DNA of 64,000 nt from JALYUA01 sp038239305. GTDB taxonomy: Bacteria > Acidobacteriota > Thermoanaerobaculia > UBA5066 > Gp7-AA6. A program made the translations under genes and the position numbers. The notes under the pieces were generated by a model. It searched no databases, was not told the DNA's origin, and was given only the letters and a program-made list of their open reading frames with translations. The stretch lies in the NCBI GenBank assembly GCA_038239305.1, contig JBBSEW010000013.1:1-64000 (forward strand), written 5' to 3'. Positions 18,289 to 28,510 of this stretch are shown piece after piece (position 1 is the first letter of the stretch; every line of letters begins with the position of its first letter).

Positions 18289-19241
18289 GTTTCTTCCTCC
18301 GAGAGAACCCGGGAGCCCTTCCGATCGATTCCTGCGAATCGATATCGCGCTGTAACGCCCGCGCGGGCATAGGCGCCGACCATCGCGGACCCGATGCGCT
18401 CCGCCATCTCGCCCCCGATCGCGAGCGCGAACGCCGCCGGTCCGCTGCCAGAGATCGAGCATCCGAACGCGCCCGCGTCGAGCGCCGACGCCTTCGCCTC
18501 GAGAAATCCCGGGAGGTACGGCGCCCGTGCCGGCTCCGCGATCCGGTCGTTCAGCGATTTCCGCACTCTTTCGAAGTCCGCCGCCGCGAGAGCGGAGATC
18601 AGGCCGGCGAGCGATGCCGCCTGCGCCACGGCCACGTCCCGCGAAACCGTCGCGGGCAGCCTCGACCGACTCTCTCCGGTCGAAGCCCGCTGTTCCGGCT
18701 CCGCGAGCACGATGCCAAGCTCCGTCGGCCAGGACAGCGTCACGATGTCGGGCGGATCGACGGAGGCGACGAGGATCAGGCCGCCGAAGAGGGCAGCGGC
18801 GACGTTGTCGGCGTGGCGGCCGGCGACGGACTCTTCCGCCTCCAGGCACGGCTCGAGGAGCTCGGCACGCGACAGGGGCGATCCGATCAGCGCGTTGGTC
18901 GCGACCGCCGCGGCCGCCGCCGACGCCGCGCTCCCGCCCTGTCCCCCCGATAGAGGCAAGCCCTTTCGCACCGTGAGCGCGACGCCTTCCTGCGCCGCCC
19001 CGGCCCGCCGGAGAACCGCGAGCGCCGCGATGCCCGCCGTATTGCGCGCGGCCTCGGTGGGAAGCTCGGGATGGCCCGCGGATCGGATGACCACGCTTAC
19101 GCCCACGCTCAGGCCCACGCTCAGGCCCGCGCCCTCGGCATGCTCCGCCGTGACGACGTCGCCGGCTCCCTCGAGCGCGAGGCCGAGGATGTCGAAGCCC
19201 GGACCGAGGTTCGCGACGGTCCCGGGGGCGTAGGCGCGCAC
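18285..19241 (-). CDS. thrB: Homoserine kinase
   Basis: A 318-residue GHMP kinase that phosphorylates homoserine. N-terminal VRAYAPGTVANLGPGFDILG is the usual ThrB opening. The ATP-binding loop is PLSGGQGGSAASAAAA (about residues 91-106), slightly divergent from the common GSGLGSSAAS. GSGPAAFAL is the C-terminal motif 3. GTG at 19241 is chosen because homology begins at once and gggag precedes it. It sits between thrA (stop at 19262) and thrC (4-base overlap), so it is co-transcribed with both. Confidence 0.9.
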   Translation of the reverse strand: MRAYAPGTVANLGPGFDILGLALEGAGDVVTAEHAEGAGLSVGLSVGVSVVIRSAGHPELPTEAARNTAGIAALAVLRRAGAAQEGVALTVRKGLPLSGGQGGSAASAAAAAVATNALIGSPLSRAELLEPCLEAEESVAGRHADNVAAALFGGLILVASVDPPDIVTLSWPTELGIVLAEPEQRASTGESRSRLPATVSRDVAVAQAASLAGLISALAAADFERVRKSLNDRIAEPARAPYLPGFLEAKASALDAGAFGCSISGSGPAAFALAIGGEMAERIGSAMVGAYARAGVTARYRFAGIDRKGSRVLSEEET

Positions 19242-19261
19242 GCCGCTCCCGCGAGAGGGCT

Positions 19262-21790
19262 TCAGACACCCGCCAGCGTCGCGATGTCGTTGAAGATTCC
19301 CCCCGCTGTGACCTCGAGTCCGGCGCCGGGGCCCTGCAGGACGAGAGGATTCGCACGGTAGCGGACCGTGGTGAAGGCGACCTGGTTGTCCGTTCCGGAG
19401 AGTCCGAAGAACGGCTGGCCCGGCGCCACTTCCACGAGGCCCACGCGGATCCGCCGGCGCGTCACCGAGGCCACGTAACGCAGAACCCGATGACGCCGGC
19501 GCGCCCGGTCCGTTCGCCGCTCCCATTCCGGGTCGAAGCGCTCGAGCGACGCGAGAAAACGCGGCAGCGGCATGCGGCGCCCGGCGCGCGCGCCCGCGGG
19601 CACGAGAGAGGCGACCTCGACGTCGCCGGGCTCTCCGGCGAATCCGAGGAGGCGTCCGAGGATCAGGGCCTTCCGGCCCACGTCCGCCCCCGACAGGTCT
19701 TCGCGAGGATCGGGCTCGGCGTAACCGCGTGCGACCGCCGCACGAAGGCTCTCCGAGAACGCGCGGCCGCGTTCGAGCTCGCTGAAGAGGAACCCGAGAG
19801 TTCCCGAGAGGCAGCCCTCGACGCGGAGGATCCGGTCCCCGGACTCGACGAGCTTGCGCCAGGTATCCAGGATGGGCAGCCCCGCCCCGACCGTCGCCTC
19901 GAAACGCAGGCGTCGCCCGGCCGATCGCACCGCTTCGTCGATCCGCCGGGACTCCGCGCGCGGGCCCGAGAGCGGGCGCTTGTTCGCGAGCACGAGATCG
20001 AATCCCCGCTTCGCGGCGTCCTCGAGAATCGAGTGGGTATCGGCCGCCGTCACGTCGACGAGGATCGGCCGGGAAAGCGCGTGGGCGGACACCCGGGCGA
20101 TGGCGGCGGCCGCTCCGGATTCCGCTGTCTCCCCGCCCGCCGCTCGAGCGATCGACCCGTGCCTTTCCTTCGAACGAAGGAGCAGGGCAAGGGATCGCGG
20201 CGAGAATCCGCCGGAGCGAAACGCGACCCCCCGGCGGTCGATGACGCCGACCAGCCGGACGCCCTGGACGACACGCCTCTGCGAGACCAGAATCCGGGCG
20301 AGCTCCTGTCCCACATGCCCGAACCCGAGCAAGACCACGTCGGCGCGGGCGTTCTCCGAGACGGACCCGCCCCCGATTTTCGACAGCTGCAGGGCGTCGT
20401 GAATTCGCCGCTGGGCCTCGCCCGCCTGTTCCGAGCGGACGACGAAGGAGATGTTGAGCTCCGAGGAGCCCTGCGCAATCGCCACCACGTTGATGCCCGC
20501 GGGAACGAGGGAGCCGAAAACACGCGCGGCGATTCCCGGCGTTCCCGCCATGCCGAGCCCGACGACCGAGATCGTGGCGAGGCTTCGGACCACGTCGATT
20601 CCATCGATTTCGCCGCGCGCAATCTCGTCGCCGAACGCTTCGAGGAGGCTCCGCCGCGCCGCGTCCGCCTGGGCGTCCGGAACGGACAGGCAGATCGAGT
20701 GCTCGGACGACGCCTGCGAGATGAGCGAGACCGAGATCTCCTCGCGATGCAGGGCTCCGAACGTACGGGCCGCGATCCCGGGAACCCCGAGCATGCCGTT
20801 TCCCGAAACGGTCACGAGCGCCTGGCCCGGCATCGCGGAAATCGCCCGCACCGGGAAACGCGACTGGGTCCGCCGGCGGGAGATTTCGGTTCCGGCGTTC
20901 TCGGGGCTTCCGAAGGGTCGAACGAAGACCGGTACCCGCCGGCCCGCGAGCGGGATGAGGGAGCGCGGCTGAAGAACTTTCGCCCCGTAGTACGAGAGCT
21001 CCGCCGCCTCCCGCACGTTCAGCTGCGGGATCACGCGCGCATCGGGGACGACGCGAGGATCTGCCGTCAGAAACCCCGGGACGTCTTTCCACAGGAGGAC
21101 GGCGCGCGCGCCGAGAGCCCGGGCGAGCAGCGTGGCTGTGAGATCCGAGCCTCCTCGCCCCAGGGTCACGACACGGCCGTCGGGGGCGGTGCCGAGAAAA
21201 CCGGGAACGACCGGCACGACACCTCGAGACAGGAGCGGGCGAAGATCGCGCCTCACGTTGCGATCGGTCCTGGCGAGATCCGGAAACGCCTGCCCCGGCT
21301 TGCCGACGGTGGCGATGAGCCCGACGGCGTCGACGAACCGCGACGCGACCCGGCGCTCGGCCAGGCCGGCGGCGAACACGCGCGCCGCCAGCTGTTCCCC
21401 GCGCGCGACGAGGTGATCGAGGGCCCGCGGAGAAAGCTCTCGAACGAACCTCGGAGCGAGCGCGAGGGCATCGAGCTCTCGAAACGAAAGCCCCACCTCG
21501 TCGAGAAGCGCCTTTCGGGCTCGCGCTTCCAAGACGACGGCGCGTGCAGCGGACCGGTAACGCTCTTCGAGAGCTTTCGCGGCCCGCGCCGCCTCGGATT
21601 CCTCGCCCGCGGCCAGAGACGCCGCCACACCGAGAAGCGCGTCGGTGACACCGGCGAGGGCCGACACGACGACCACGAGGGGTCGCGATGCCGATGCGAC
21701 GAGGGAGACCGCGTGCGCGATCGCTTTCCCGTCGGCGAGAGATGCCCCTCCAAACTTGTATACGGTCGGAAGCCGGGATGGCGTGGACAC
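19262..21790 (-). CDS. thrA: Bifunctional aspartokinase / homoserine dehydrogenase
   Basis: An 842-residue fused enzyme covering the first and third steps of the aspartate pathway. The aspartokinase domain occupies about residues 1-290 (VYKFGGASLADG, GRGGSDLTATLLARALGA, LSYYGAKVLQP). Two ACT regulatory domains follow (around 310-460: VSGNGMLGVPGIAART, VVGLGMAGTPGIAARV). The homoserine dehydrogenase domain runs from about residue 475 (LGFGHVGQELARIL). The ACT pair suggests feedback control, probably by threonine. GTG at 21790 is the start. It heads the thrABC operon. The aspartate-semialdehyde dehydrogenase needed in between is not in the window. Confidence 0.93.
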   Translation of the reverse strand: MSTPSRLPTVYKFGGASLADGKAIAHAVSLVASASRPLVVVVSALAGVTDALLGVAASLAAGEESEAARAAKALEERYRSAARAVVLEARARKALLDEVGLSFRELDALALAPRFVRELSPRALDHLVARGEQLAARVFAAGLAERRVASRFVDAVGLIATVGKPGQAFPDLARTDRNVRRDLRPLLSRGVVPVVPGFLGTAPDGRVVTLGRGGSDLTATLLARALGARAVLLWKDVPGFLTADPRVVPDARVIPQLNVREAAELSYYGAKVLQPRSLIPLAGRRVPVFVRPFGSPENAGTEISRRRTQSRFPVRAISAMPGQALVTVSGNGMLGVPGIAARTFGALHREEISVSLISQASSEHSICLSVPDAQADAARRSLLEAFGDEIARGEIDGIDVVRSLATISVVGLGMAGTPGIAARVFGSLVPAGINVVAIAQGSSELNISFVVRSEQAGEAQRRIHDALQLSKIGGGSVSENARADVVLLGFGHVGQELARILVSQRRVVQGVRLVGVIDRRGVAFRSGGFSPRSLALLLRSKERHGSIARAAGGETAESGAAAAIARVSAHALSRPILVDVTAADTHSILEDAAKRGFDLVLANKRPLSGPRAESRRIDEAVRSAGRRLRFEATVGAGLPILDTWRKLVESGDRILRVEGCLSGTLGFLFSELERGRAFSESLRAAVARGYAEPDPREDLSGADVGRKALILGRLLGFAGEPGDVEVASLVPAGARAGRRMPLPRFLASLERFDPEWERRTDRARRRHRVLRYVASVTRRRIRVGLVEVAPGQPFFGLSGTDNQVAFTTVRYRANPLVLQGPGAGLEVTAGGIFNDIATLAGV

Positions 21791-21890
21791 GGGACCCGGA
21801 TTATCGCAGAGAGGACGGAGACGAGCCTCGCTGTCCGCTGTCTTCTGTCTGCTGTCGCGGGCTGCTTCCTTCTGCCCTCTGCCTTCTACC

Positions 21891-21990
21891 CGCTGTCCTC
21901 GGCCCGCTGTCCTCGGCCCGCTGTCAGCTGTCAGCTGTCAGCCGTCGGCTCTCGGCTCCCGGCTCCCGGCTCCCGGCTCGCAGCTCTCAG
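21891..21990. repeat. Word-like tandem repeats between tautomerase and thrA
   Basis: About 100 bases of nested short repeats: ctgtcctcggcccg (twice), ctgtcag units (three), then ggctccc units (four). It lies just past the tautomerase stop (21997) and upstream of thrA. The words gtcag and ggctctcggct match the repeat at 7350-7428. Confidence 0.8.
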
Positions 21991-21996
21991 CCCGCT

Positions 21997-22392
21997 TTAC
22001 GGGGCGGACTCCTTCGCATACGACGCCTCGCCGTTTCCGAAAGACCAGTTCTCCTTCGGGACCTCGACGAGATTGACCAGGACGTCCTGCGGCCGGATCC
22101 CGGGGTCCTTCGCGAGATTGTCCGCGATGCGGCGGTAGAGCGCCCGCTTCTTCTCCAGCGAACGCCCCTGATTCAGGGTGATCTGGATCGCCAGGAATTC
22201 CTCGCTGCGCTCGATCCCGAGGTATCCGGAGTTGAAGACGAGATCGCCGGGATCGTGCTGGCTCACGATCTGGAACCGATCGTCCGGCGGTGCGTCAATC
22301 GCCTCGACCATCGCGCGATGGATCGCATCCCCGACGGCGGCCCGATAAGCCTCGGACTTCCCCTTCCGGACGGCGATGCGCACGAGCGGCAT
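21997..22392 (-). CDS. Tautomerase-family protein
   Basis: A 131-residue protein starting MPLVRIAVRKGKS, so that after methionine removal proline is the N-terminal catalytic base, as in the 4-oxalocrotonate tautomerase superfamily. The body (DRFQIVSQHDPGDLVF, YLGIERSEEF, IQITLNQGRSLEKKRALY and VEVPKENWSFGNG) matches the longer tautomerase/MSAD-like branch. Start 22392 is set by aaaggag about 9 bases upstream and by the need for Pro at position 2; the open frame reaches 22422. It stands between two transcription units. Its substrate is unknown. Confidence 0.85.
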   Translation of the reverse strand: MPLVRIAVRKGKSEAYRAAVGDAIHRAMVEAIDAPPDDRFQIVSQHDPGDLVFNSGYLGIERSEEFLAIQITLNQGRSLEKKRALYRRIADNLAKDPGIRPQDVLVNLVEVPKENWSFGNGEASYAKESAP

Positions 22393-22487
22393 GGCGTACT
22401 CCTTTCGGGGAACGCCACTCACGCGCTCCCGGAAGAGACAAACCTATGCCGCCGCGCCCGCCGAACTCAAGCGTCGACAAGAAAATG

Positions 22488-22513
22488 AAAGGCGGAGCTT
22501 TCACTCCGCCTTT
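22488..22513 (-). terminator. Rho-independent terminator after the small secreted-protein gene
   Basis: A perfect 10-base stem, AAAGGCGGAG and CTCCGCCTTT, with a 6-base loop. Read on the minus strand it follows the stop of the 73-residue gene by about 41 bases and continues into tttcattttctt, a good U-tail. This is the clearest intrinsic terminator in the window. The A-rich 5' side could also let it stop plus-strand transcripts. Confidence 0.85.
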
Positions 22514-22554
22514 CCCGGCTGACCGCTGACGGCTGACAGCCGGCGGGTCCGCCA

Positions 22555-22776
22555 TCAATCGAGCTGCTGTTCCAGCATGTCCCGATCGGCGTCCGCGATC
22601 CGGTACGAGTCCGCCGAAGACGCCGAAGGATTCTCGACGCGCGCCGCCGATCGGACCTCGGCAGCGGCCCGGGTCGAGACGCCTCCGAGAGAGAGCCAGG
22701 ATCCGGCGACCACGACCAGCGCCACGACACCCCGGCCCACGACCCCGCGCTTTCCACCGGACACTCGAGTCTTCAT
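22555..22776 (-). CDS. Small exported protein of unknown function, sigma-54-type promoter
   Basis: A 73-residue protein with a signal peptide: a basic start (MKTRVSGGKRG), a hydrophobic core VVALVVVAGSWLSLGG, and a likely cleavage after TRAAA near residue 38. This leaves a mature peptide of about 35 residues that is polar and acidic at its end (YRIADADRDMLEQQLD), with no cysteine. ATG at 22776 has gaaaggggg just upstream, about 20 bases after the predicted transcription start. It has its own promoter (22807-22823) and terminator (22488-22513), which supports it being a real gene. The activator gene at 22951-24303 lies immediately upstream. I recognise no family. Confidence 0.65.
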   Translation of the reverse strand: MKTRVSGGKRGVVGRGVVALVVVAGSWLSLGGVSTRAAAEVRSAARVENPSASSADSYRIADADRDMLEQQLD

Positions 22777-22806
22777 GATGTCCCCCTTTCGTCTGCACGA
22801 GAGAGG

Positions 22807-22823
22807 AGCAATCGAAGCGCCAC
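22807..22823 (-). promoter_or_regulatory. Sigma-54 (-24/-12) promoter of the small secreted-protein gene
   Basis: Minus strand reads GTGGCGC-TTCGA-TTGCT. The GG and GC doublets are separated by exactly 10 bases, as sigma-54 requires, and both blocks match the consensus TGGCRC/TTGCW closely. Transcription would start near 22796, giving a 20-base leader that carries the ribosome site. Confidence 0.75.
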
Positions 22824-22853
22824 GGCGCTGGGGAAAGTCGGCCATGGCCTAAA

Positions 22854-22922
22854 CCCCGGAAACGCCGGGGATAGCCGAGCGAGACGGGATCGAGGGACCC
22901 GCGGATCGTCCAGGATCTGGAC
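22854..22922. promoter_or_regulatory. Dyads upstream of the sigma-54 promoter, candidate activator sites
   Basis: Two clear dyads lie here: GTCCA-GGATC-TGGAC at 22908-22922 (centre about 120 bases before the predicted transcription start) and CCCCGG-AAACG-CCGGGG at 22854-22870. Enhancer-binding proteins of the NtrC class usually bind 80-150 bases upstream, so the first is well placed. The second could instead end the upstream operon, though it lacks a U-tail. Confidence 0.45.
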
Positions 22923-22950
22923 GCCGCTTTCCATTTTCCGGACAGGTCTC

Positions 22951-24299
<1,349 letters not shown>

Positions 24300-24303
<4 letters not shown>

Positions 24304-25709
24304 CGCGGCGGCGAGGGAACGGGAACGAGCGCTTCGAGGCCGGAGCCCGAGATCGAGGCGTCGAGGATCTCGATCGGGTGCGCCGCCGGAAGTCCGGCGC
24401 CGGAGAGACGGAGCATTTTCTGGATCTGCAGCGTGCAGCCGGGGTTGGCGGACGCCATGAGATCCGCGTTCGCCGCCCGCACTTGGTCTGCCTTGCGGGC
24501 GCCGATCTCGTCGGCGGACTCGGGCTGAACCAGGTTGTAGACGCCCGCGCTCCCGCAGCACGAGTCGCCCTCGGCGATCTCGACGAGCGTCAGCTCCGGG
24601 ATTCCGCGCAGGAGTTCCCGCGGCTCGCTGCGAATCTTCTGGGCGTGCGCCAGGTGGCAGGCGTCGTGATACGCGACGCGCAGCGGCAGCGGATGCCGGG
24701 GGGCGACCGGCGGCATCGGCGCGAGGTATTCGCTGATGTCCCGCACGAGCCCCGAGAAACGGGCCGCGCGGTCGGCCCACTGCGGGTCCGCTGCGAGAAG
24801 TCTTCCGTAGTCCTTCAGGTTCGAGCCGCACCCCGCGGCGTTCACGAGAATGGCATCGACGGGCACCGGTCGAGTCTCGAAGCTCGCGATCAGCCGTCGC
24901 GCGAAATCGAGGCCCTCGTCCTCGCGACCCGCGTGCATCGAGAGAGCGCCGCAGCATCCCTGGTCCGGCGGGATCCACACCTCGCAACCCTCGGCCGACA
25001 GCACGCGCAGCGTGGCGGCGTTCACGCCGGGGAAAAAGACCCGCTGGACGCATCCCGCGACGAGCCCGACGCGCGCCCGGCGGAGACCCGTGGCCGCCAC
25101 GCGCTCGGGAAGAACCACTCCGGAAGCGTCCGACGCCGGCGGAGCGAGGGACTCGAGCTGCGCGAGCCTCCGAGGCAGAACGCGGAGGATTCCGCTCCTC
25201 CGGACGAGATGCTGGATTCCGCTCGCGCGGTAGAACGCCAGAATTCGGGCGATCACGCGCAGTCGCCTCGGATAGGGGAACAGCGCGAAGGGAAGGGCGC
25301 GATGTATCCGTTCGGCCAGGGGCCGACGGTACGAGCGCTCGATCGACGCCCGCGTCTCCTCGATCAGGACGTCGTAGCGCACGCCGGACGGGCACGCGGG
25401 CATGCATCCCATGCAGCCCAGGCAACGGTCGAAATGCGCGACCACCGAATCGGTCAGCGCGATGGAGCCCTCGGCGAGCCCTCGCATGAGGTCGATTCGG
25501 CCGCGGGGCGAATCCATCTCTTCGCTCCACGAGACATACGTCGGGCAGGCGGGAAGGCAGAATCCGCAGTGCACGCAGTCATCCAGGAGGCTCCGCTCGA
25601 TCCCCGGGCTCGCCCCCGGAAGCGGACCTCCGGCTCCGGCTCCGATCAATCCGGTTCCGGTCGGACCGGTTCCGGTCGGAGAAGCCCCGCCTCCGGCGTT
25701 CCCGCTCAT
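24300..25709 (-). CDS. glcF: Glycolate oxidase iron-sulfur subunit GlcF
   Basis: A 469-residue protein. Two [4Fe-4S] motifs (CVHCGFCLPACP and CLGCMGCMPACP, about residues 45-105) are followed by two cysteine-rich CCG domains (QGCCGALSMHAG and DSCCGSAGVYN). It passes electrons from the FAD subunits to the quinone pool. The first 38 residues are a Gly/Pro/Thr-rich repeat (TGTGPTGTG) from a ggttccggtcgg-type DNA repeat and are not typical. It lies four bases after glcE and overlaps the sigma-54 activator. Related lactate oxidase subunits have the same domains, but linkage with malate synthase favours glycolate. Confidence 0.88.
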
Positions 25710-25713
25710 GGTC

Positions 25714-26991
25714 CTACAACCCTCCCACGAAACGGCCCGGCGCGAGGCGCCGCTCGGGGTCGAATCGGTCCTTCATCGACTCCATGACGCCGAAGGAGGC
25801 GGGCGGAGAGCCCCACGGGTCGAATCGCCCGCGGATGGCGTCGGGCAAAGCGCCGACGACGAGCGAGCCGCCGAGCCGCCCCACGGCTTCGCGCGCCCGG
25901 GCGAGGGCGGGGAGAACGGCGGCGGGCGCCGGTTTGCCATCCGCGGATTCGAAGTCGCCTCCGATCCGGGCGAGACCGAGCGTCGGGTACGCGACCAGGC
26001 GCGGGGAGCTCAATACGGATCCGATCGAAACGAGCGCTTCGCGGACCACGATCTCGAACGCGTCGCGGGGCGCCGCGAGCCGAACCCGAAGCGACCCGGA
26101 ATCTCTCGCGGCATCGTGCCGCGCGGCGAGCTCGGCCACGGCCCCTTCGTCGCAGGTCTCCACCCGGGCTCCGGCCCTCGCCATGAACCGGTCGCGCTGC
26201 TCCGCCACTCCCTTCGAAAATCCCTCGAACCGCACGGCCACGTCGAACCGGCCCGCAGGGGACGTTCCGAGCGCGATCACGGCCGCCGGCTCGAGCGCGG
26301 ATTCGCGCATTCCGTCCATGAGCACCCGGACCTCCCCGGCCGTGCAGGCTCGGACGAGCACCGCGCATCGCGCTTCCGGGACCGGATGCAGCCGGAAGGT
26401 CGCCGTCGTGATCATGCCGAGCGTCCCGAGAGATCCCACCATCAGCTTCGGCAGATCGAACCCGGCGACGTTCTTGACGACCTTCCCGCCGCCGCGCGCG
26501 GACGCGCCATCGGCCCTCAGGAACGAGACCCCGATGAGCAGATCGCGGACCGACCCGTATCGCGTTCGCAGCTCCCCCCAGGCGTTTGCCGCGACCACGC
26601 CTCCCACCGTCGCGAGCTCCGGCCGGACCGGGTCGAGGGCGAGCCGCTGGCCGTGCTCCGAGAGCCGGCGCTGAAGGGCCGCAATCGTGACCCCCGCCTC
26701 CGCGACGACGATCTGATCGGAAGGGGCGTGCTCCAAAATCCGCATAAGGCCCCCCGTCTCGACCACGGCATCGAGTCGGGTCGGGGAAGCGCCGAGCTCG
26801 ATGTCCGTACGGCCGCCCGCGAACCCGAGCGCCCGCTTTTCGCGGGCGCACTCCTCGATCACGGCGGCGGCTTCGTCTTGATTCTGCGGAGCGAACACGA
26901 GCGTCGGTCGAACGCCGCCGACGGCATCGGCGGGTAAACCGGGACGCCTCGCGGCGGCCTCCGCCCGGACGGCTCCCCCTCCTTCGTTCAC
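25714..26991 (-). CDS. glcE: Glycolate oxidase FAD-binding subunit GlcE
   Basis: A 425-residue protein with the PCMH-type FAD domain (LGFAGGRTDIELGA, GGVVAANAWGELRTRYGSVR, GGKVVKNVAGFDLPKLMVGS, SLGTLGMIT). This shorter version of the GlcD fold lacks the full C-terminal oxidase domain, as is usual for GlcE. GTG at 26991 overlaps the glcD stop (GTGA). The C-terminal FDPERRLAPGRF is the family ending. It forms a complex with GlcD and GlcF at the inner membrane. Confidence 0.88.
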   Translation of the reverse strand: MNEGGGAVRAEAAARRPGLPADAVGGVRPTLVFAPQNQDEAAAVIEECAREKRALGFAGGRTDIELGASPTRLDAVVETGGLMRILEHAPSDQIVVAEAGVTIAALQRRLSEHGQRLALDPVRPELATVGGVVAANAWGELRTRYGSVRDLLIGVSFLRADGASARGGGKVVKNVAGFDLPKLMVGSLGTLGMITTATFRLHPVPEARCAVLVRACTAGEVRVLMDGMRESALEPAAVIALGTSPAGRFDVAVRFEGFSKGVAEQRDRFMARAGARVETCDEGAVAELAARHDAARDSGSLRVRLAAPRDAFEIVVREALVSIGSVLSSPRLVAYPTLGLARIGGDFESADGKPAPAAVLPALARAREAVGRLGGSLVVGALPDAIRGRFDPWGSPPASFGVMESMKDRFDPERRLAPGRFVGGL

Positions 26992-28484
26992 CCGCGGCCC
27001 GCGAGGCCGGAGGTCTCGGCCGCGTGGGCGCGGTAGGGTCCGGGACGATCTCCGCAGAGCCGGGGCGTCGGAAAGACCTTTCCCGGATTGAACCGGTTGT
27101 CGGGATCGAAGGCACAGCGCACGCGTCCCATCGTCTCGAGGTCCGTCTCTCCGAACATCTCCGCCATGTAGGGAGCCTTGTCCTTGCCCACGCCGTGCTC
27201 GCCCGTGATCGAACCGCCGGACCGGATGCAGATTCGGAGGATCTCGCCGCCGAGCTCCTCGGCCCTTTGCTCCTGCCCGGCGACACTCGCATCGTAGAGA
27301 ACGAGGGGATGGAGGTTCCCGTCGCCCGCGTGGAAGACGTTGGCGACCCGGAGCCCGAAATCCTTCGACAGTTTCTCGATCTCGCGCAGCACGCGCGCGA
27401 TCTCGGAGCGCGGGATGACGCCGTCCTGCACGATGTAGTTCGGGCTGATGCGCCCCACCGCGGCAAAGGCGCTCTTGCGCCCCTTCCACATGAGGATCCG
27501 CTCGTTCTCGTCGAGTGGAACGCGAATCTCGATCGCTCCAGCCTCCCGCGCGAGGCGAGTCGCGGACTCCGACGTGTGCTCGACCTCCGCGCGCGTTCCG
27601 TCGACGTCCATGAGCAGCGCCGCGCCGACGTCCGGCCAGTCCAGCCCCGTCGCGGCCTTCGCGGCGACGATCGCCAGCCGGTCCATCATTTCGATCGCCG
27701 CGGGCACGATTCCGGACGCGATGATCGCGGACACGGCCTCCCCCGCCTCGTCGGTCGACGGAAAGGTCGCGAAGAACGTCCGGGTCGCCTCCGGCTTGCG
27801 GAGAATTCGCAGCACGACCTCGGTGACGATCCCGAGAGTCCCTTCGCTTCCCACCATCACGCCGAGGAGGTCGTAGCCTGGCGGATCGAGCACGGGGCCG
27901 CCGACTTCGAGAACCGATCCGTCCCCGAGTACCATCCGGACTCCGAGGACGTGGTTCACCGTGAACCCGTACTTCAGGCAGTGCGCGCCGCCCGAGTTCT
28001 CCGCCACGTTGCCGCCGATCGTGCAGACGCTCTGCGACGACGGATCCGGAGCGTAGTAGTACCCCTCGGGTGAGATCCGCTTCGTCACGTCGAGGTTGAT
28101 GACGCCGGGCTCGACGCGCATCCAGCCGCCGGCGTAGTCGATCTCGAGGATGCGCTTCATGCGCGAAAGCCCGATCACGATCCCGCCGGGAACCGGCAGC
28201 GCACCGCCCGACAGGCCCGTTCCCGCGCCGCGCGGGACGACGGGCACGCCCGCGTCCCGGGCGAGACGCACCACTGCCGCGACTTCCTCCGTCGAGGCCG
28301 GCAGGGCGACGACCGCCGGACGCTCGCGGAAGCTGGTCAACCCGTCGCACTCATAGGTGCGGAGGTCCTCCGGTCGGAAGAAGCAGTGCGAGTCACCCAC
28401 CACGGCCGCGATTTTCCGGGCGAGGGCTGGATGGGAGACGTCCGGAGCCGGAGCCGGAGCCGGAGCCAGGGAGTTCGGCCCCAC
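26988..28484 (-). CDS. glcD: Glycolate oxidase catalytic FAD subunit GlcD
   Basis: A 498-residue flavoenzyme oxidising glycolate to glyoxylate. The FAD-binding PCMH domain contains VVPRGAGTGLSGGALP and CTIGGNVAENSGGAHCLKYG; the C-terminal oxidase domain shows VFHAGDGNLHPLVLYD and GGSITGEHGVGKDK. The length matches family members. GTG at 28484 is chosen; the N-terminus there reads GPNSLAPAPAPAPD, encoded by a ggagcc triplet-pair repeat. It lies 26 bases after malate synthase, so the glyoxylate it makes can be condensed with acetyl-CoA at once. D-lactate is the main alternative substrate. Confidence 0.88.
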   Translation of the reverse strand: MGPNSLAPAPAPAPDVSHPALARKIAAVVGDSHCFFRPEDLRTYECDGLTSFRERPAVVALPASTEEVAAVVRLARDAGVPVVPRGAGTGLSGGALPVPGGIVIGLSRMKRILEIDYAGGWMRVEPGVINLDVTKRISPEGYYYAPDPSSQSVCTIGGNVAENSGGAHCLKYGFTVNHVLGVRMVLGDGSVLEVGGPVLDPPGYDLLGVMVGSEGTLGIVTEVVLRILRKPEATRTFFATFPSTDEAGEAVSAIIASGIVPAAIEMMDRLAIVAAKAATGLDWPDVGAALLMDVDGTRAEVEHTSESATRLAREAGAIEIRVPLDENERILMWKGRKSAFAAVGRISPNYIVQDGVIPRSEIARVLREIEKLSKDFGLRVANVFHAGDGNLHPLVLYDASVAGQEQRAEELGGEILRICIRSGGSITGEHGVGKDKAPYMAEMFGETDLETMGRVRCAFDPDNRFNPGKVFPTPRLCGDRPGPYRAHAAETSGLAGRG

Positions 28485-28510
28485 CGATCGGGAGGACTCC
28501 TGCCGGTCCC

